From the NCBI GenBank assembly GCA_007922305.1, contig ML677358.1, forward strand, positions 18,215,327 through 18,279,326: DNA of 64,000 nt. The letters run 5' to 3'. This document shows, piece by piece, positions 24,511 to 35,799 of this stretch. How positions within the stretch are numbered: the stretch's first letter is position 1; every line of letters begins with the position of its first letter. The notes under the pieces are model-generated. The model ran no database searches. It was not told the origin of the DNA and worked only from the letters and a program-made list of their open reading frames with translations. The DNA is from Dermatemys mawii (Eukaryota; Chordata; Testudines; Dermatemydidae). A program made the translations under genes and the position numbers.

Positions 24511-25749
24511 TTCGATGGGCCAGGACTCAGGGTGCAGCTGGAGCCGCTACACTGCAGGTAAACAGCACCTTAGCTGGAGCCCCGCAAGGCGGAGTCTGCT
24601 CCAGGCCAGCGGCAGGCATCAAATCGCAGTGTAGACAGATCCTAGATGGTCAGCTCAGTAGGTGCTGCTGATCTCTCAACACCCTAGCTTGGCAATTTGG
24701 TCCTATGTGTGGTGTGTCATTGTCCAGGGCAGGGGCTGAGGAGACTGACCCGTGCTAAACGAAACCTGGAGGAGAACGCTGTGTAAACGCAATCTCTTGA
24801 CTCGGTCCCCAACAGTGGCTGGGCCAACGCAAGCTATTACCGCCGCTAGCGCTGAACAAACCCATGGCAAACACCGGAACCGGGCCTTTGTCTTATGTCA
24901 GCCCAGCTGCACCTGCTGGGGGGGCAGCCTGTCACATCTGTCAGGCCTGGCCCATTGCCGCGCTGGTGGATAAATCCTGACTGACTAGCGGCTCATTCAT
25001 AGCACACCTATCACAAATGACTCGTGTTAAATGCTTGGGGAGATTGAGGACTACAAACCTTGGGAAATCAGCTCTGTCTAATATATTTTGTAGAAGTTCT
25101 GTAATCATTATTGAACTAAAGTGCATTGAATAAATGGATAAAATCAGTCCCACTGTAGCATACGTCTCCAGAGAGCACAGATAAAAATGCCTTGTACTTA
25201 AAGTAAAAAAAAAGGTAACAAAATATTTCCAATCCTGGCAACTGCATTTTCCCCCTAGTATAAATATGGAACCCTCTGGAGAAGCCGATGATGCAGAAAA
25301 GGTTGACGAGAAAGCAAAGGAAATGGCAGCAGTGCAGCGTTAATGGGCGGGGAGGGCACCACATAAGCCTGGCTGACCCAGGAAGCAAGGCACTGTGAAA
25401 TACAGAGGCCGGGGTGGGGGAGTGTGAAGGATGGATTCCCCTCCCGCCCGAGAGCAGCCCACCAAGCCAGCATGCTCAGGAGAAGACTGGCATCAGCCAA
25501 AGTCCCAGTGTGGCAAGTCTGGGTCTGGGGCTTTCTGCACATTAATACCCATGATCCCTTACTGGCGCCCCGAAACCTCCCTGTGTCCCATTCGTGCAAT
25601 TCAGCTCCTGGGCTGGGGCTTCCCTGCACCAGTCTAGCCCATGCAAACGTGTCTTCCCAACACCATCTTCCAGGAGACCTGCAAAGGGGCCACAGAGTTA
25701 GGCTTAAGGAGCTCATTTGATGGGCATAGCAGAAAAGAGAAAGGCTGAT
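24511..25749. other. No recognised gene
   Basis: 24515-24660 resembles a MITE-type fragment ending CAGTGTAGACAGATCCTAGA. The remainder is unassigned. A 165-codon minus ORF (25752-25255) is GC-biased and without a recognised domain. Confidence 0.45.
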
Positions 25750-25940
25750 CATGTTGTGAAAACACTGGACTGGGACTCAGGAGATGTGAGTTTAATCCCC
25801 CCTTCTGCCCCAGGCCCCTGTGTGATATAGGGCATTTTTTGTGCCTGACTTCCCTGGCTCTAAAATAGGGATAACAATACCGCTTTTATACCGTCTCTAG
25901 TTAGACTACAAGCTTTTAGGGGCAGGGACGGTCACTCACT
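25750..25940 (+). repeat. MIR-like tRNA-SINE
   Basis: ACTGGACTGGGACTCAGGAG, CTGACTTCCCTGGCTCTAAA and TAGACTACAAGCTTTTAGGG give the head-to-tail order of a MIR/CORE-SINE copy. Confidence 0.65.
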
Positions 25941-25989
25941 ACGTGGTTTTTCTGTGCCTAGCCTAGACCTATCCCTGCTGCCCCCCTGT

Positions 25990-26395
25990 GTGTGTTGCAC
26001 TCCCCAGGCTGCAGGCCTTGTGCAAGGCCTAAAGAAGGTGCTGAGGCTGCAGACTGGGGTTAGGCAAAGGCAGCAGGTCCAAACCCCTGGTCACTCATCA
26101 GCAGCCATTACACACTGCAGTCTGCCCAGTGAGCGGGAGGGGGCGGGGGCAGGTGATAACTGGCGGTAGCCACTGAGGCAAGGTGGGGTTAGAGGGTTGG
26201 GGGTTCCCCTGGGAGGGAAGACCAGAGTGTGGAGGCACTTCCAGGGGCAGACCTTCAAGGGAAAGGGGCACCAGGGTCTGGGAGGGACATGGGGGCCAGT
26301 GCCAGGCGAGACACCGGCCACCAGGAGGTGCTCTGAGGGCTAGAGAGCTAATTCCCTAGACGACCAGCAGGAGGCGCTGCGCCAGTGAGTCATTG
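25990..26395 (+). mobile_element. Fragment of LTR family B
   Basis: Colinear with 2238-2636: CCCCAGGCTGCAGG, ACTGCAGTCTGCCC, GCTAATTCCCTAGACGACC, CCAGCAGGAGGCGC and GTGAGTC are all shared. The 5' end is missing or unrecognisable. It carries the EBF-type palindrome TCCCCTGGGA (26205-26214) and a CTCF-like motif (26364-26377). Confidence 0.75.
26205..26214. promoter_or_regulatory. Palindromic EBF-type motif TCCCCTGGGA
   Basis: It matches TCCCNNGGGA and sits at the position equivalent to 2446-2455 in the other LTR B copy. The two central bases differ, but the palindromic arms are kept. Confidence 0.35.
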
Positions 26396-26429
26396 CAGTC
26401 CGACAAGCAATTAATTCCAACTGTCCATA

Positions 26430-27450
26430 GATTTATAAGGCCAGAAGCAACTGCTAGGATCAACTTCTCTGTCTTGCTGCACTGACCGCGCCGTAGATGT
26501 TCGGGCAGTGACCCCTGTAGGGAGGGGGCACTGTGCTGCCCTACTGTGTAAGGCAGGGGGTCTCCAAACTATGGCCCACAGGCTGGATCCGGCCCCCGGC
26601 GTCGATCTGTCCGGCCCCCCCCCAGGCTGAGCAGGCACGCGGAGAAGCTGCCACTGCCCCCTGCCCCCACCCTCGTGCGAGCTGATGCCGGTGGCCCCAT
26701 GTGTGGAGGGGTGAGTGCCCCTGCGACGTGGCTGGATAAGCAAAGGGGGGGGGGTCATGGCAGTGGCACGGCTAGTGGAGCGGGGCGGGGGGTCGCGGCA
26801 GCGGTGTGGCTGGAGGAGCAAAGGGGAGGGGTGTGTGGCAGCAGCCTGCAAAGCCCCCTTTAAAAATCTAATATAGCCCTCGTCTTGAAAAGTTTGGAGA
26901 CCCCCTGGTGTAAGGGAATGCTACTGAGCCCAGTAGCTTGGGTGAGTTAGAGTGCTGGACGCCAGGCTGGACTGACAACTACTTCCCTGGATATGGTGAT
27001 TCCAGTGATTAATCACCTTCCCTGCTAAAAAAAAAAATGGCACTTTATTTCCAACTGGAACTTTTCTAACTTCGACTTTGAGCTATTGGCTCTTGTTTTG
27101 CTGCTAGCTAAAAGGGTCTCCAGCCCCTCTCCGTGTCAGTCCTTATAGACTGTTATCACATTGGTTCTTCACTTGTTCTTCGCTAAGCTAAATAGACTGA
27201 GTTTCGCTGTAACGTGGACTGTCCACCCCTCCACCCCCACCCCAAGACATTCTTGTGACTCTGAGCTGAACCCTTTCGAGCACGTGGTCAATATCCTTTT
27301 TCAGAGGGCCGACACCAGAGCGGGACACAGTATTCCAGTAGCAGCCAAACCCGTGCCACATACACAGGTTCCACATACGATACCTCCCTATTGATCAAAC
27401 GAGTGATGATCGGAGTCTATTTCCTGTCCTCATTCAGGTGAGTAAGGGCA
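26430..27450 (-). mobile_element. CR1 LINE, interrupted by a hAT element
   Basis: In reverse orientation it opens with ATAGATTTATAAGGCCAGAA. Beyond the hAT insertion it continues with AGCTATTGGCTCTTGTTTTG, CCTTATAGACTGTTATCAC and GCTAAGCTAAATAGACTGAG, all CR1 3' region landmarks. The right boundary is approximate. Confidence 0.7.
26554..26907. mobile_element. Complete non-autonomous hAT element, 354 bp
   Basis: Perfect 17-bp terminal inverted repeats CAGGGGGTCTCCAAACT (26554-26570 and reverse complement at 26891-26907) are flanked by perfect 8-bp target duplicates GTGTAAGG (26546-26553 and 26908-26915). The interior is GC-rich, with a long C tract, and has no transposase ORF. Confidence 0.92.
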
Positions 27451-28009
27451 ACATCAGCTTAGTTAATACCTGGCACAAGGCAGGTGGACAGTGTCACCTG
27501 GCTCCAGTGTCTGTCATTCCACGCCCCACTGAAGTCCATGGAAACACTCGCATGAATAAGGTATTACTCTGTGCACAGAGGGTGGCAGAATCAGGCCGTG
27601 GGATAAGGCCAGCGGTTGCCTGGCCCTTCTGCAGATACGCTTTGTGTCTGTGGCTGGAGAGGCTGCCAGGAATTCCCCCGCCGTTTGCATACTCCATCCA
27701 GGTTTGGTCTAGATTAGCATGCCATGGCAGCCGTTTAACATTCCTGCCCCTTTTGCGTCCAACCCCCGCCGCCGCCAAAGAGGGGGCAAAGGGAACAGCT
27801 ACAGGCACTTATTAGTATGGGGCAGGCTGCAGCTGTCTCTGACCCCACCCCACCCAAGCCCTGCCCCTTCTGCCCGAGGCCCTGCCCCCTTCTGGGGGCC
27901 AGAGCCAGCCCCACAGTGGTAAGTGCTTATAGCTACTTTCACCCCTGGGGCTAGGGAATACCATTGTGCAGCCTGTGTCCACATGCTGGCTGTCCTAGAT
28001 GTTTTCCTT
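27451..28009. other. No recognised gene
   Basis: GC-moderate, with overlapping ORFs of 104-125 codons on both strands and no recognised domain. Confidence 0.5.
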
Positions 28010-28520
28010 CTCCCTAGAATATCAGGGTTGAAAGGGACCTCAGGAGGTATCTAGTCCAACCTCCTGCTCAAAGCAGGGCCCATCCCCAACTAAATCATCG
28101 GCTTTGTCAAGCCTGACCTTAAAATCTTCTACAGAAGGAGCGACAAAGAGTCTTGTGGCACCTTAGAGAATAACAAAAGTATTGAAGCATAAGCTTTCGT
28201 GGGCTAATCCCCACTTCATCAGATCCAACGAAGTGGGTATTAGCCCATGAAAGCTTCTGTTTCAATACTTTTGTTATTCTTTAAGGTGCCACAGGACTCT
28301 GTGTCGCTTCTGCAGATCCAGACTAACACGGCTACCCCTCTGATTCTAAGGAAGGAGATTCCACCACCTCCCTAGGGAACCCATTCCAGTGCTTCACCAT
28401 CCTCCTAGTGAAAAAGTTTTTCCAAATATCCAACCTAAACCTCCCCCACTGCAACTTGAGACCATTGCTCCTTGTTCTGTCAACCTCTAAATCCCCCATC
28501 CCATTGCATATCACAGAGCG
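28010..28520 (-). mobile_element. CR1 LINE 3' part interrupted by a hairpin element
   Basis: In reverse it begins with GAATATCAGGGTTGAAAGGG and ACCTCAGGAGGTATCTAGTC. After the insertion it continues with AGGAAGGAGATTCCACCACC and TCCAACCTAAACCTCCCCC, the expected CR1 order. The two halves therefore belong to one copy. Confidence 0.88.
28141..28347. mobile_element. Turtle interspersed element with 77-bp inverted arms
   Basis: 28141-28217 and the reverse complement of 28230-28306 are about 90% identical, separated by a 12-nt loop. A tail follows that contains GCAGATCCAGACTAACACGG and CTACCCCTCTGATTCT. I recognise this as one of the most frequent short repeats in turtles. It is nested inside the CR1; the duplicated target may be AAGGAG or similar. 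Confidence 0.85.
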
Positions 28521-30335
28521 AAATGCTTACAAGAGTAAGGAGGGTTCAAGGAATGGGATGCCAGGCAGAGTGAGAAGAGGGGGCATAGGAGTGAGGATGT
28601 AGCAGGAATCTGAGGCTGGAGAAGTGGGCTACAGCAGATGAGTAGAAACACAGAAATAGGGAAGGGGATCACAAGACTATGTGGGACAGCGACTCCTCAT
28701 TTTGCTGAGCTTTTAAAAAGCCAGAGGAAATTCCCATACAAAAAGCTTTGTGAAATTAAAGTGCAACCACTGAAAAGCAAGGAAATGACCCATTTACACA
28801 GCATTACCGCTACCCCTCATTTCACACATGTGACCTCCCAATCACCAAAATATCCAACTGCCCTCACTCCAGGCTCAGTTCATAAACTCCCTTTCCAGGA
28901 CAACGTTATGCCCAACCACAGGGCACGCAGCTCCCCCTCCCACGTCATCACAATCATGCCCAAATGCAAAGGCCAAACTCAGCCCTTGCATGTTTTTTGC
29001 TTAGTACAAACTCCACCTTTTAGATATGACCATTACCAGTGAGTATCTAGGCAACATCTCATCTGCTATGATGTTCAGGGCAGAGTTCAGGGGGTACAGC
29101 TGAGTTTGTCTGGTGAGCGCAGATTCTGAGTCAGGCTTAATCAGAATTTGGGGCCCTGTAGTTTATGTGGGCTCAAGCTACCTGTCTTCAGAATTGGCTA
29201 AAAATAACTGTCCACCGAAAAGGCTGTGCTGGCAGAATGTCTGCCTGTAACAAATCATTGGCCACGTACATCCGGGGCTTGCTTTTCAGAGGTGCGGACA
29301 ATCATACAGCAGCGAGACCAGCCAGGGCTCAGTGCCTTGAAAAAGCAGGCAAGCAACACCAGCAAAACAGTACATGGGTATATGCTAATAGCAAATGTCT
29401 AGCAGGTAGCCTAGGCAGAGCTGGTAATGAGGATAGTGAGAACTGGCTAACGCTTTCTACTATTATAGCAGAGCATCAGTGCTGCTAGAGTTAAACTTAA
29501 GAAGGCCTTTCTTGTTAAAGCTCAGCTCTTGCATATGCTTCTGCTTTCAGTTGTTTACAACTTTGCCAAACTTCAGCTGCTGGGGCTGGAAGCCAGGGAC
29601 TCTGCCGCAGATTCCCTAGGTGATGGTGAGCAAGAGTCTATCACCACAGACCTATACAAGATGACAAATTAAGGTTGCACAAAGATCTTTTACTTCCGGC
29701 CTCTCCTAACTAGAGTGCTTGGCTTTGCTGCTTTAATAGTCTTTTAGCAGAGGGAGTTTGGTTTTTGTATCCAATTATAGAGAAGGGCCTTTTTCCTTTT
29801 TGTACCACAGCCACTCAAGGGCAGTATGGTAACAGGTACAAGGGAAGGTTGGATTCCAGTCCAGGGAGAGCGATGGCGCTGTTTTGTTTCATGCACAAAA
29901 GTAAAAGAAGCGGTGACATCCTTGGGAAAATATCCCCTTCTCCACTTTGCTCCGAAGAGGGTGTCAGGGTGAGCATCAGCAGCTTTGTGTCTGTTCACAG
30001 AGCCCTCAAAGGGCTATAATTCTTCACTCCCATTTGAATCAGAGAACTACAGGATTAGAAGGGCCTGCAAAGGTCTTTAATGTAACCTCTGCCAAGACGC
30101 AGGATTTATTGTGTCTAAAAGAACAGTTTTGGGTGCCATTGCAGCAACGTGTTCAAGCCCTGGGCTACTAGCTACCTCCCCTCTTTCCACTGCGTTGGCA
30201 GAGCAGAGAAGGAAGGGGAGGTGACAGTCTTTGGAATGAAGCACATCATGCCTATCTGGTAGGTGACAGAGGCTTAATATGAAGGCTGGCGAAGCGGACT
30301 CTCCTTATGGAAGCCCATAACTTCCTTCTGGAAAG
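28521..30335. other. No recognised gene
   Basis: Unique-looking sequence. A 134-codon ORF at 28638-29042 and a 107-codon ORF at 29165-29488 show no recognised motif. Confidence 0.5.
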
Positions 30336-30640
30336 GAAGGGTGCTCTTGGGGATAAGGCAGTGGACTGCAAGTCAGGACACTTGGGGTTCAGTTTTTGTC
30401 TGTACCACAGATTTTCAGTGGGATGCTGGGCAAGTTACTTACGGTCTGATTCCGCACCTCTGAAGTCGATGGGAATTATGCTATGGACTTCAGCGATCAC
30501 AGGATCAAGCCTTTAATCTCTATGCCTCGGCTGTAACATGGGGATGATACTTCCTTTCCCCCACCCTCGATCAGCCTTATGCATTGAGCCAGCAAGCTCT
30601 TCAGAGCAAGGACTGATTCTAGCTATGTTCTGGCATGAGT
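30336..30640 (+). repeat. MIR-like SINE remnant
   Basis: GATAAGGCAGTGGACTGCAA, GGGCAAGTTACTTACGGTCT and GTAACATGGGGATGATACTT are in MIR order. An insertion of the CTGATTCCGC.../GTCGATGGG type interrupts the core. Confidence 0.6.
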
Positions 30641-30969
30641 GTATGTAGTCACTGTACAATAACCCTCCTAGAATCTGTCCTTGAGGCCTTCACGTAATAC
30701 TGTGATGTAAATGAGAACAATAAAGGCTTCCTTTTTAAGATAAGCAACAGTTCACTGAAATCAGTATAAGAGGAGTTTCAGTGCAGCACAAGAGGTGTTT
30801 CATGAGAAGATTTCCATGTGCTATTCTGCCACTTTTTGCTGCTCTGTGTTTTGAGAAGGGCAATTCAGGAGCTGCCGGATTCTACCTTAAAGTTCTTCTG
30901 GTCTGCTGAGCAGTAGAAGCAGATAAATAAAGTCACAACCAGGGGCTCTAGTCACAGACAGGAAGTAAC

Positions 30970-30975
30970 TTTAAT
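30970..30975 (-). terminator. ATTAAA, candidate distal poly(A) signal of EBF1
   Basis: The variant hexamer ATTAAA on the minus strand is followed 25-40 nt downstream by GT-rich sequence (TGGTTGTGAC at about 30932-30945). This suits a cleavage site near 30955. An alternative canonical AATAAA lies at 31618-31613. Confidence 0.45.
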
Positions 30976-33907
30976 TAAATATTGTGAAAGTTGAAAAGTT
31001 TTTACAGCTTGAATTTCTGCAAAAAAATTATAACAATCTCTACAGTAGTTAGTTTCTCTAACAATAGAACTGTACAGTGTGTGTGTCTATTCAAAAAGTT
31101 TTAGATAAGAAGGTGAAAGGTTAGTAGTTTCAGAGATGACTTCATTTTAGCTGCATCCTAGTACAACTGTGAGGAAATAGGCATACTTTATGCAATCCAG
31201 TTATTGTGGAGCTTCACCTTTTGAAACTGAAATCTGAACGTTTCCACTTAAAGCCATATTCTGTAAGGAGTGGCATCTTTTACTTAGTAAGAGACAGGGG
31301 TCTTTTGCAGGGAGATTTTGATCAATTTCCTTTCATCCGATCACTATAAATAGCTGCAACAAAACAGGTTGTTCATGGATCTTTGGACTTTGAAGTAAAG
31401 GCCTACGAATGAACATGGTTAACATGGATGTCTAAATGGCTACAACTCAGAATGGAGTTCTACAAGTCCAATCAAGAGTGTCACTGGACAAAATATGGCT
31501 TTAAATTTGATTACATTGCCATGCTGTTGCTTACTATGTGAATTGCAATAATCGTTTTGAGTACAGAGAAGCAATACATAGATGTCTCTCACATTTTCCA
31601 GTTTTGTTTTTTTTTATTTGTCCTTTCCCCCAAAAAAGATCACACTGTGACTTTCTAGTGAAAATCATTGCAAAATTCATACAGGAAGCATGCACAGTTG
31701 CAGCATCGTTGGAAATGATTTCTTGCTCTACTAGAAAAAGTTACATTGTCTTAAGGTAACAAAAACAGTTCTTTTGTGCTTTTCAATTCCTTTTTTTTTT
31801 CTTAGAATGTTAGTGATGATTGACAGTTCTGGTGCACAGTACAATGTACAAGTGAAATGAATATGATTTGCATTGTTAAGGCATCCAATCTGCTGGTTTA
31901 TATTTATGTGAAAGACAGAGAAATATACAAGCAGATTTAAGAAAGAAAGTATTTTCATTGAGTTCTATGAAGTTTCTCCCCATATTTAATGCACAAAAAT
32001 GCGTCACTCCAAAGAGGAGAGATCCCATGCATATTAATAGAGTAAAACAGCATTATTTTTTGTTAAGCCTCAAAAGCAAAGGATATTTTTTAAAATCTAC
32101 ATAACTAAATGCTACAAGAATAATATGCTACTTTTTGCCATATATTGGAAAAAACTTCTTAACTTACAAATAATACAAAAATAGACAATGGCTTTTAGGT
32201 GGAAATAAAAAAATGGAAGCATGGTTTAAAACAATCTTAAAAAAACCCTATAAATGAAATGTTTTAAAATCACATTTAAACAGCTAATACAACGGTGAGT
32301 GACCAAACAAATCAGCACTTTTCACATAGCAAACATACACAATAAAATAAATTGGGGATGGAGGGAAAAAGCAATGTACAAATTCCAAAGATAAATACAT
32401 TATTTATATGGATATTTTACAAAATCCCCTTTAAAACAAACAAATTAAATCCCCCAAACAAACCAAAAAAGCTTTTTTTCCCCCTTTCATTAATTTTGCA
32501 AGTATGTGCAAGCTAAAGGTAGTGAGCTCTTTTTGCAAAATATGCAGTAATTTTTTGTGACATTGAAAAACTGTCTTAAGACATTAAAATGTATAAATAG
32601 AACAACAACTTTGGCAAAAAATCACAAAAAATCTACAGTATTTATAACTACATACAAAACACAACAGCAAAGAAAAAATATCAGATAATGCATCTTCAGA
32701 GCTTTGCTGCCTCTTTGACTAATAGTTTTAAGAACACTTCCCAGATAATGATAGCAAAATTCCTGTAAAACAGAACCTATGGTTTTGATTTGAAACCTTC
32801 CTCATGGCTCTTCCCCCTCCCACCCACCTGCATATTCAAATTCACGTTTCCACTTTCTATTCAGAAACAATTACCTGTTGCTTAATATATTATGCTACAA
32901 ACTGAGAGGGTCGGCTGATACAGCAATAATCTTAGCGGGAGGCTGACAAAAAACGTGTGTGCTTCTAGATCATTGAGAATGCAGAACTGCAGACGAGTCA
33001 ATTCTGGTTCTGCCCCATAGAAACAAATAGATTAAAGTGAAGAGGAAAATTTATGATTACACCCAACATGTAATAATGGCTTGAGTCCGTGTCGTTAGAC
33101 AGCGACACACAATCCAAAGGAGATTTGTATGCACAGCTCACATTATGCTAAATTCAAGGGAGGCCACTCATTTGGAAAGATTCTGATATAAGCTAAACAG
33201 AGAGCCATGCTAGTTTAATTATGCAGTTTTAGCATTATATCCAGAGGCACTGGGTTTCAGAGTTAAAGACGTCAGCTTACATTATTCATGTCCTTAGCTA
33301 CACTTTCACCAACTTTTCTCATCGCATTATTTACACAATTATTTAGTCTGATATTAAAAACAGAGGTTACAAATTCTCTCCCTGTTTTAAAAGAACAGAT
33401 TCTTAGTGAGTGGTATCTATTTAATTAGAGAATGAAAAACGTATCGGATTAGCAAACCTTCCCTGGATAAACAACACATATGAGCTGACTCTTAATTAAA
33501 TGGCCATTATTCTTCTAAAAATACCTAACTGGCACTTCTATTCTGTCCCTTACTGACTTGTTTGTAAATATTACCACTTCATTTCCCTTTACACAGCTTT
33601 AGAAAAGGGTCATAAATTAAAAACATGAAGTTTCATCTCTAGTGTCCCTTGCAGAACTATGTGATTTATAAAAGACAAATGGCTGTTGAGTTAAATCAAG
33701 CTTTAAAAAATAAAACAAACAAAAAACAAAAACCAGGAAAAAAAGTGGATTTTCTTTATCGACACAGAATAAATATATCTCCCAAGTACTTGGGATGGAC
33801 AACTCAAATCAACACCTTGCAATTGCAGATTCTTTGTTAATTTCGGTATTTGCAAGGATGGTGATTTTTGTTTTGTTTAAAAATCTGCAGTTATTGTAAG
33901 ATTCCTC

Positions 33908-33928
33908 TTTATTTTATTGTATTTTATT
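33908..33928 (-). terminator. Cluster of three AATAAA hexamers, candidate proximal poly(A) signal
   Basis: TTTATT occurs on the plus strand at 33908-33913, 33913-33918 and 33923-33928, giving AATAAA on the EBF1 strand about 100-120 nt after the stop. Use would yield a very short 3'UTR. The hexamers lie in an A/T-rich run, so chance occurrence is possible. Confidence 0.35.
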
Positions 33929-34025
33929 TTTTTAAAAAGGCCTGAGTAAAAAGTTCCACTCTGGGACTTGTATCTCTCTGAAGCAGAATTCAACCTCTTC
34001 AATAAAATTCTTCAAGGCAGTCCTT

Positions 34026-34057
34026 TCACATGGGAGGAACAATCATGCCAGATATAG
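34026..34057 (-). CDS. EBF1: EBF1 last coding exon (C-terminus AISGMIVPPM, stop TGA)
   Basis: The coding part is only 32 nt, too short for ORF calling. On the minus strand it follows a strong polypyrimidine tract and acceptor (TTTTAACAG, 34058-34066). The exon completes the split Ala codon and reads ISGMIVPPM then TGA at 34028-34026. This is the known EBF1 C-terminus. The phase agrees with the G left by the penultimate exon, so the five exons join in one frame (651 nt including the stop). The intron upstream is 7.8 kb and contains a DNA transposon in the opposite orientation. Confidence 0.96.
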
Positions 34058-35534
34058 CTGTTAAAAGGAGGAGAGAGGGAGGGAAAAAAAGAAAAAGAAA
34101 AGTGACTTCTTTGCATCACACCTTCAATTCCAAAACTCTCACTACATTTACCAGTCAGATACAATCTATACTGGGAGATGAATTCATACACAAGTGTCAA
34201 ACAAGAGGAGTAACAATATATGCATTAAATACAAAAGGTCTGATTCTGCTTTCACTGATACTGGTGTAAATCAGGTCTAACTGCTGGCATCAATGACATT
34301 TTTTAGCATAAATTTAGCACAGTATCTGAGCTCAGACTCAACCCCTTTTCAGATCCTAGATGCACAATTTGATTGCTGCTGGCAAAGCTGAGCAGGCCTA
34401 AACTGTGAGAATTTTCATGAATTCTATTAATTTTTAAAGAAGAACAGACATTTGTGCCCTGTGTAGGCATACAGCTATCATCCCACTTGCCAGCAGTGTA
34501 TATAAAAGTCTGTTGCCTTATGTATACCAACACTGGATCCTTTTCTTAGCCAGCTTTCCCACACAAGATCATTTTGGTCTTCAGACCCCTGAAGAGTGGA
34601 TGGTCAAACCTAACACTCAGTGTTTTGGGACTGGTATGAGGATACTTTTTGCTGTTTTCTGAGAGAGTTTAGAATAGGCCAGTATGAGCCAATACAGATC
34701 CAAGTAATATTGAGAATGATGATACAGGATTGAAACATCTGATCCAAAGGCTGATATTTGCAAATTAGAACAGCAGTTAAGCCTATGGGAAATCAAAGCT
34801 TTAGACCCTATCACTTAACTAATGGGAGCCAGCTGAGAAGATGGATTTCCTCCAGTAGGCTATTTTATTTGGTTCTCTGGAGAACTGATGGGCTGAGCCA
34901 GGGTAGACCTGGTGCCCACCTTTGTGCCTTTCCCTGATTCTCTCAGTCTGTGGCACACACTGATTCATTCAACATTTTACCTATTTAAAAACTTGGTGGA
35001 TATTGACATTACTGGGAGTTGTTCATGTGTAGCCGGTGGTCCTGAGAGCAACTTAAATCCCCTACAGAAGAAAGTTCCAAGTTAAAGCTGCAATCTATCC
35101 TTAACCCAAGGTTGGGTTGTTTGGTGGGGTCTCAGCATCATCTGATAGTTTCACCACCTCATAAGATGCCTCTTCACTACATGGATGAATTAAGAGTAGA
35201 GTCTGAGTCTTAATTTAGTTTTTTGTCTCTTTTGTTTGTTTCAAGTGGATTGATGATTTTGCTGCGCTATTCGTTCCAATATAATTTCCTCCCTTTTTTC
35301 CTATCAGGGTTCCCACTGCAAATTTCCTCAAACTGGAATGGTGCATCATGATAATTTAAAAGAGACTATGATTCAGTGTGTTTTACAGAAAACAGCTACA
35401 GAAAAACAACAGACTTCCTCACAGTTTTATTTCCACCTTTGTCTCTCTTTGTTTATCAGGGACCACACTCCATCTACAATACAACCTGTACAGAGCAAGG
35501 GCACATCTAGTGGCTGAATGGTATACTGCAAGCA

Positions 35535-35645
35535 TGTAGTGTGGGAGCCATGTTGGTCCCAAGATATTGGAGAGTCAAGGTAGGTGAGGTAATATCTTTT
35601 ATTGGACCAACTTCTGTTGGTGAGAGAGATGAGCTTCTGAGCTTA
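35535..35645. repeat. Chelonian interspersed SINE/MITE-like repeat fragment
   Basis: The stretch includes AGCCATGTTGGTCCCAAGAT and GGTGAGGTAATATCTTTTAT followed by TTGGACCAACTTCTGTTGG. I recognise this as a very common short interspersed family in turtle genomes. It lies about 150 bp upstream of the DNA transposon and ends near GAGCTTACT. Confidence 0.6.
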
Positions 35646-35799
35646 CTAAAAGTAAACATCATTACAAGGGGTAGTCGCAAAAGGTTCTTCATGAATGTTA
35701 TAACAGGATTGCGTCATTTACATGGTAGTTGTATGGTTACACCGCTCTACAGCCAAAATGCTTCTGAAATAAATGTAGTCAAACTTTACTAATTCTGGG

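Larger units (their letters stand above)
30955..34025 (-). other. EBF1: Probable EBF1 3' untranslated region (about 3.07 kb)
   Basis: The sequence following the stop codon is AT-rich and almost free of interspersed repeats, in contrast to the DNA on either side. It contains many A/U-rich stretches (ATTTA on the minus strand) and one exact Pumilio-type UGUAAAUA on the minus strand at 33335-33328. The distal end is placed near 30955 because an ATTAAA hexamer (30975-30970) is followed by a GT-rich stretch. Repeat-derived sequence resumes below about 30640. The length is similar to what I recall for the mammalian EBF1 3'UTR. The end is inferred without transcript evidence. Confidence 0.7.

Noticed and set aside
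25255..25752. 165-codon minus-strand ORF
   Set aside because: No domain recognised, and competing plus-strand ORFs overlap it. Composition-driven.
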